From assembly GCF_018294505.1 (NCBI RefSeq), contig NC_057800.1:177552113-177616112 (forward strand): a DNA stretch of 64,000 nt. Reading direction: 5' to 3'. The stretch is from Triticum aestivum (taxonomy: Eukaryota > Streptophyta > Magnoliopsida > Poales > Poaceae). Made by a program: the position numbers and the translations under genes. Positions 58,622 to 64,000 of this stretch are shown one piece after another. Position 1 is the stretch's first letter. Every line of letters begins with the position of its first letter. The notes below the pieces were generated by a model. It was not told the origin of the DNA, made no database searches, and was given only the letters and a program-made list of their open reading frames with translations.

Positions 58622-59908
58622 CAATCCGGCCTCCGTCTCAGTCCCAATCAAGTGCTGGACTGCGTACCACGCATACATAACTATGCACTCAAAATTCCAT
58701 GGGCATCGACGGAGGCATAGATAGCTTGTGATCCACGACACGGCTCAACCGACATCGGATACACACATACTTTCAATTTTGCTTGTTTTATTTCAGGTTT
58801 TAATCCCACAGACCCCATCGGGTGGTCTGGTTATCGGTCCTCTTGAAGGATAAACCCACCAAGATGGCGAGGAGCGCAAACATACGGGGACTTTCTAGGT
58901 GATTCCGTTAATGATAACTCTACCTGTCTTCCAGGACCCATATGCAGCTCTTCCATGGTTTTGGCATGTTAAATAACCTATTTCTTATTTCACTACTTGT
59001 ATCAATGCGCCTTAACGTACTAATTACATTACAATGAAAACAGTTTGTAGCTGGAGCTGTAGGACCCCAACTTTTTTACCTCTACATCTTTTCTGTTTTC
59101 TTTCTCTCTTTTCTTTATTTTTTCAGTTTCCATGTGGATAACCCCATCAGGTAGCACCCATACACTTCGGTATGTTTTGATGTTTTCCAGGGGCTTTACA
59201 GCACCCACATTACGGCAACAAAAGTCCGAACACTTCTTATAAGTATAGTTCAGCACCCCGAATTTAGCATTATATGCATTGGCTCTGAATCATGTCTTTG
59301 GTCAATAGTTGGGTTGCCCGGCTCCTGTGCTTGCTACCCTATGTTCTGCTACATCGTCTAGGGTAGTAAAGGGAGAACTACTACGATTGTGCCCTGGTCT
59401 AAACCGGATGAGCACCTTACTAGGAAAGTCGAAAACTGACTGTCATGATGTGGCGAGAGCCGGTCAGCTGTTCGGAGGTATCAAATCGTTGGAGGTTTTT
59501 CCTCATTTCGCGAAGGATCGGTACTTCCGATCACATGCTGACAGCACCCTGGTTCATATACCAGGGGCTGCGCCTATGTTTTATTATAAAACTCCTATGG
59601 CTAAGTGAGAGTGTTCAAGCCGTATACTCTGGTTGCCTGGTTCGTTGCGCTAAACAACTGCTTCAAGGACCATATAATTGGATCAAGATTGTTTAGATAC
59701 CATCCCGAACACCTCCGTACTACCTGCGTGAGGGCAGAAGCCGACGACTAGCCAACCCTCAGATTTCATACATCACGGCCGCACACGAGGATACAATTAA
59801 AACATAATAACAATTATATTACAAAGCGGATTTGTTTTCATCATACAAGGCAAAATATGAATGTATTTATTCGATAATAACATCCTTTGCGCACTGCGTT
59901 GCTACAAG
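58622..59908. other. Spacer of Tat/Fatima-like element 2 between protease and antisense gene
   Basis: About 1.3 kb shows no protein motif on either strand. The pieces around 59285-59600 ('gttgggttgcccggctcctg', 'gggagaactactacg') correspond to 35848-35920 of element 1. RT and integrase are absent here too, so their loss is a property of the family and not of one copy. Confidence 0.6.
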
Positions 59909-61679
59909 TCAAGATCCATCCAGGACATCCGCAAAATATCGCTCGGGTGTGCGGTGCTCCTTGCCCTCAGGCGGCCCCCGGGCCACCTCGACGGCATCCA
60001 TCATCGCCCACCACATCTTGCAACGAGCGAAGGCCATGCGGGCACCCTCGATGCAGACTGATTGCTTGACGATATCTAGCCGCGGACAAGCCTCCACCAC
60101 CCGCTTCACGAGGAAAAAATAACTGCTAGGTACAGCTTCGGCTAGCCATAGTCGGATAATTAAATCCTTCATGGCCATTTCGGCCATCCCGTGCAGCTCG
60201 ACTAACTGTTTCAGTTGATCGGCAAAGGCCACCGGATGTTCTGGCACAGCATACTGCGACCAGAACAGCTTCTCCGGAGAATCCCCTTCCCTGGCTCGAA
60301 AGAACTCTGCAGCATCGGATACACTGCGCGGCAGATCCACAAAAGCCCCTCGGCAACTCTGAATCCGGGTTAGTAAAACGTACTTCCTCTCCGCATACTT
60401 GCTTTGCATGTTAAACGCCTTACCTGCTGCGATCTTCTTCACCTCCTGGATCTCCTGGAGAGCGTCCCGGGCCTCATTCCGTGCGGCCTCCGCACTCTGA
60501 TGAGCTTTGGTAAGTTCGGCCTCTCGAGCCGACGCCTCACGCTCCAATGCTTCACACTTATTCACCATGTCCTGGAGCTCCTGCTGGACCTCGCCGACCC
60601 GGGCCTTGAGCTTCTTACGAGAGGCTTGCTGTTGGACATCCTTCCCCTCGGTTTCGGCCAGGGCCTTTCTCAGGGCCTCGACCTCGGTCGCCGCTTCTAT
60701 ACAAATCATGGCATTTTGGTCATCGCATATCATTTTCTTCTTTTCGAATATATAGCAGATTATTGCTTACCTTGCTTCTTCTCGAGTTGTCGTTTCACTT
60801 GGCTCAGCTCCTCCTCAGCCTTGGCTAGTTTTTGCTTCAGTCCGAAGACTTCGGCAATATGTGAGGCCGTGGCCAGCAACGATGCCTATAGTTAAGAAAA
60901 ATTTAGTTAGTTTCCTGACGTCGGAGATTGATCCTCTGTCCGGTTTTTTTCTTTCCGAACACCGGACAGTGTCTCAGGGGCTACTGTCTACATTGGGATT
61001 CTCTCCTATTTGCATCACTTACCTCAAAACCTATCAGCAGGTTGCCGCATGCCTTGGTTTGTCTGCTCTTGGCGGACTGAACTTTTTCAATCACCGTGTC
61101 CATAAGGACACGGTGCTCATCCATAATGGAAGCGCCTCGCAGCGCTCCCAGCAGATTGTCCGGTGCCCCTGGTTGGACAGGGGCCACCGGTGGAACAGGC
61201 ATCCCCCTTCTTTCGAAGGAGGGTGCGTGCTGGATTCCGGAGCCGCCTCGGTCTCCGGAATTGAGTCTGGTTGAGGGCCGAATTGTATACGACCCTTCCC
61301 GCCAGTCTCTGGGGGATTGGTTCCCCTTGGTGTCCGGCGACGGGGGTAACGCCTTCGGGCGCCTCCCGAGCCTCTCCCCCGCCGGGAACAGTCCTTCGGG
61401 ACAGCGCCTCCGCATCATCCCTGTTCTTGGGGGAGTGTGCGGCTGGCGGGGAGTTGCTCGCCATCGCCTTGGAATCCAGCGAGCCTCCTGACGAGGATCA
61501 TGGAGGGCTGTTGTGGGCCGGACTACAATAACATAATCAATCGTCTTAGCACAATAAAGAGGGGAAACATCATGGGCAGATAAGGTGTTAGTACTTACGA
61601 TGCGGCCCGAGACTTAGTGCGGGGGCGTCTCTCTGGACTGTCCTCGACGTCCCATGCGGAGTTATCCGCGAGGGAGCCC
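59909..61679 (-). pseudogene. Antisense multi-exon gene of Tat/Fatima-like element 2 (3' exons)
   Basis: Minus-strand exons are: part of exon 2 (61679-61599), exon 3 (61522-61023), exon 4 (60885-60771) and exon 5 (60696-59909). Introns are GT-AG: gtaagtac...ttgtag (76 bp), gtaagtga...ctatag (137 bp), gtaagcaa...gtatag (74 bp). Joining exons 3, 4 and 5 keeps one frame: ...NLLIGFE, then ASLLATASHIAEVFGLKQKL and EELSQVKRQLEKKQ, then EAATEVEALRKALAETEG. Exons 4-5 encode a long coiled coil followed by a C-terminal domain (PEKLFWSQYAVPEHPVAFAD; MKDLIIRLWLAEAVPSSYFF; GPPEGKEHRTPERYFADVLD), open to the stop at 59909. Exon 3 has a stop near its start and a frameshift near 61270. Splice sites and exon-end residues match element 1. 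The function is unknown; the coiled coil suggests self-assembly. Confidence 0.8.
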
Positions 61680-63279
61680 TGATACGTCTCCAACTTATCT
61701 ATATTTTTTTATTGCTCCATGCTATATTATCTACTGTTTTGGACATTATTGGGCTTTATTATCCACTTTTATATTATTTTTGGGACTAACCTATTAACCG
61801 GAGGCCCAGCCCAGAATTGTTGTTTTTTGGCTATTTTAGGGATTCGAAGAAAAGGAATATCAAACGGAGTCCAAACGGAAAGAAACCTTAGGGAACGTGA
61901 TTTTCTCACCGAACAAGACCCATGAGACTTGGACCCTACGTCAAGACACAAAAGAGGAGGCCACGAGGTAGGGGGCGCGCCTACCCCCCCCCCCCCCGCG
62001 CCCCAAGCACGCCCTCCACCCTCGTGGGCCCTGTGTTGCTCCACCGACGTACTTCTTCCTCCTATATATACCTACGTACCCCCAAATGATCAGAAATGGA
62101 GCCAAAACCCTAATTCCACCGCCGTAACTTTTTGTATCCACGAAATCCCATCTTGGGTCCTGTTTCGGAGCTCCACCGGAGGGGGCATTGATCACGGAGG
62201 GATTCTACATCAATACCATAGCCCCTCCGATGAAGTGTGAGTAGTTTACCTCAGACCTACGGGTCCATAGTTATCAGCTAGATGGCTTCTTCTCTCTTTT
62301 TGGATCTCAATACAATGTTCTCCCCCTCTCTTGTGGAGATCTATTCGATGTAATCTTCTTTTTGCGGTGTGTTTGTTGTGACCGATGAATTGTGGGTTTA
62401 TGATCAAGTCTATCTATGATTAATATTTGAATCTTCTCTGAATTATTTTATGTATGATTGGTTATCTTTGCAAATCTCTTTGAATTATCAGTTTGGTTTG
62501 GCCTACTAGATTGATCTTTCTTGCAATGGGAGAAGTGCTTAGCTTTGGGTTCAATCTTGCGGTGTCCTTTCCTAGTGACAGTATGGGCAACAAGGCACGT
62601 ATTGTATTGTTGCCATCGAGGATAACAAGATGGGGTTTTCATCATATTGCATGAGTTTATCCCTCTACATCATGTCATCTTGCTTAAGGCGTTACTCTGT
62701 TTTCATTACCTTAATACTCTAAGATGCATGCTAGATAGCAGTCGATGAGTGGAGTAATAGTAGTAGATGCAGGCAGGAGTCGGTCTACTTGTCTCGGACA
62801 TGATGCCTATATACATGATCATACATAGATATTCTCATAACTATGCTCAATTCTGTCAATTGCTCAATAGTAATTCGTTCACCCACCGTAGAATACTTAT
62901 GCTCTTGAGAGATGCCACTAGTGAAACCTATGGCCCCCGGGTCTATCTTCATCATATTAATCTTCCAATACTTAGTAATTTCCTTTGATTTTTACTTTGC
63001 TTTTATTTTACTTTGCATCTTTATCATAAAAATACCAAAAATATTATCTTATCATATCTATCAGATCTCACTCTTGTAAGTGGTCGTGTAGGGATTGACA
63101 ACCCCTTATCGCGTTGGTTGCGAGGATTTATTTGTTTTGTGCAGGTATGAGGGACTCGTGCGTAGCCTCCTACTGGATTGATACCTTGGTTCTCAAAAAC
63201 TGAGGGAAATACTTATGCTAGTTTGCTGCATCATCCCTTTCTCTTCGGGGAAAACCAACGCAGTGCTCAAGAGGTAGGA
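61680..63279 (+). mobile_element. 5' LTR of the right-edge gypsy
   Basis: About 1.6 kb. The start is certain. The end is placed at 'caagaggtagga' because a primer site follows at 63291 and related LTRs end in ...GTAGCA; it may be off by a few bases. It contains a 14-base C run (61984-61997) and the conserved 'gttgcgaggat' and 'actgagggaaatact' words near its end. Confidence 0.8.
62063..62070 (+). promoter_or_regulatory. TATA box in the right-edge gypsy LTR
   Basis: TATATATA in 'cttcctcctatatataccta' follows a GC-rich upstream stretch, the usual layout of these LTR promoters. Transcription would start roughly 30 bp later, giving a long leader that includes a CT-repeat near 63430. Confidence 0.6.
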
Positions 63280-63290
63280 AGAAGGATTTC

Positions 63291-63308
63291 TGGTGCCGTT
63301 GCCGGGGA
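63291..63308 (+). other. Primer binding site, tRNA-Asp
   Basis: TGGTGCCGTTGCCGGGGA differs by one base from the complement of the plant tRNA-Asp 3' end (TGGCGCCGTTGCCGGGGA). A tRNA-Asp primer is typical of Athila-like and related plant gypsy elements. Confidence 0.88.
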
Positions 63309-63525
63309 GTCTACGCAAAAGTCAATATACCAAGTACCCATCACAATCCCTATCTCCTGCATTACATTATTTTCCATTTGCCTCTCATTTTCCTCTCCCC
63401 CACTTCACCCTTGCCATTTTATTCGCCCTCTCTCTCTCTCTCTATCCTCCCTCTCTTTCTCTATTTGCCTCTTTTTGCCCGCTTGCCTTTTGTTTGCTTG
63501 TGTGTTAGTTTGCTTGCTTGTGACG

Positions 63526-64000
63526 ATGGCTCAAGATAATACTAAATTGTGTGACTTTACCAATACCAACAACAATGATTTTGTTAGAACTCCGATTGCT
63601 CCTCTTACCAATGCTGAATCTTGTGAAATTAATACTGCTTTGCTGAATCTTGTCATGAAAGATCCGTTTTCCGGCCTTCCTAGTGAAGATGCCGCTACCC
63701 ATCTAAATAGCTTTGTTGATTTGTGTGATATGCAAAAGAAGAAAGATGTGGATAACAATATTGTTACATTGAAGCTATTTCCTTTTTCTCTTAGGGATCG
63801 TGCTAAAGCTTGGTTTTCTTCTTTGCCTAAGAATAGTATTGATTCATGGAATAAGTGCAAAGATGCTTTTATCTCTAAGTATTTTCCTCCCGCTAAGATC
63901 ATCTCCCTTAGAAACGATATTATGAATTTTAAGCAACTTGATCATGAACATGTTGCATAAGATTGGGAGAGGATGAAAGTAATGATACATAATTGCCCTA
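63526..64000 (+). pseudogene. Gag of the right-edge gypsy, with a stop at codon 145
   Basis: ATGGCTCAAGATAATACT starts MAQDNTKLCDFTNTNNNDF. A retrotransposon Gag domain follows (DPFSGLPSEDAATHLNSFVD; FPFSLRDRAKAWFSSLPKNS; CKDAFISKYFPPAKIISLRN). The frame meets TAA at 63958-63960 in 'HVA-stop-DWERMKVMIH', where the family has a sense codon, probably Tyr, so one substitution has truncated it. The reading frame is also open upstream of this ATG, through the LTR end, but that part is not gag. This Gag has no antisense partner in view. Confidence 0.88.

Larger units (their letters stand above)
54779..61679 (+). mobile_element. Tat/Fatima-like gypsy element 2, remainder up to next insertion
   Basis: It continues the LTR begun at 46054 and then follows the plan of element 1: gag-protease on the plus strand, a spacer, and a spliced gene on the minus strand. 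It is interrupted at 61680 within an exon of that antisense gene by a gypsy LTR. Its PF04195-like exon and 3' LTR would lie right of the window. Like element 1 it shows no RT or integrase between protease and antisense gene. Confidence 0.88.
61680..64000 (+). mobile_element. Gypsy element running off the right edge
   Basis: It begins TGATACGTCTCCAACTTATC, inserted in an exon of the antisense gene of element 2; the preceding agccc (61675-61679) is the expected target duplication. LTR, tRNA-Asp primer site and the start of gag are in view. The family is the same broad group (Sabrina/WHAM/Fatima-like naming uncertain) as the gutted element at 15429-32381. Pol and the 3' LTR are beyond the window. 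Confidence 0.9.

Noticed and set aside
63178..63525. Upstream part of the 260-codon ORF before MAQDNTK
   Set aside because: This is LTR end, primer site and CT-rich leader read through in frame; gag starts at 63526.
1..64000. Search for tRNA, rRNA, CRISPR array or tandem satellite
   Set aside because: Only tRNA-complementary primer sites and one microsatellite were seen; no cloverleaf, repeat-spacer array or tandem array was recognised by eye.

Overview
The window looks like intergenic DNA of a large-genome Triticeae grass (wheat, Aegilops or barley type; I cannot say which). The evidence is a stack of LTR retrotransposons with BARE1/WIS/Angela-type copia LTRs, gypsy LTRs starting TGATACGTCTCC, a Tekay/Del-like chromovirus and a Thalos-like Stowaway MITE. 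I find no convincing host protein gene, tRNA, rRNA or CRISPR array. Family names are from memory and were not checked against a repeat library.

Layout. 1-933: two opposed gypsy LTR fragments. 934-7369: mostly unassigned DNA with a Stowaway MITE (3362-3522), a degenerate inverted-repeat element (3169-5102), a 296-bp MITE (6387-6682) and a GC-rich stretch. 7373-10067: a Harbinger-like element with TAA target duplication, carrying a broken ORF and a solo gypsy LTR (8378-9913, duplication ctcgg). 10071-12348: a decayed minus-strand LINE, hit by a solo chromovirus LTR (12349-14837, duplication gcaat) and then, at 14850, by copia element 1.

Copia 1 is the host of almost everything downstream. Its 5' LTR lies in three pieces (14850-15428, 32382-32630, 40652-41564), which total about 1.74 kb. 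The first gap is a minus-strand gypsy (15429-32381) whose coding region has been lost and which carries a nearly complete chromovirus (20215-30685) plus an inverted piece of a second one. The second gap is a complete 8-kb Tat/Fatima-like gypsy (32631-40651, duplication gtagg). The decayed copia 1 coding region (42800-45617) is cut in its reverse transcriptase by another gypsy LTR (45618-46053). That LTR is cut by a second Tat/Fatima-like element (46054-61679), which holds copia 2 (46083-54778, duplication cctcg) and is cut at 61680 by a last gypsy running off the window. The nest is at least five layers deep and open on the right.

Most interesting points. (1) Both Tat/Fatima-like copies lack RT and integrase but carry, on the opposite strand, a multi-exon gene whose intron positions match between the two copies. 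(2) The chromovirus has an intact 247-codon extra ORF upstream of its broken gag, with a coiled coil and acidic tail. (3) The two LTRs of copia 2 are about 98% alike over the first ~840 bp but strongly diverged afterwards, although the target duplication is perfect. (4) Two opposed chromovirus LTRs meet at a junction where the coding region of the surrounding gypsy has disappeared.
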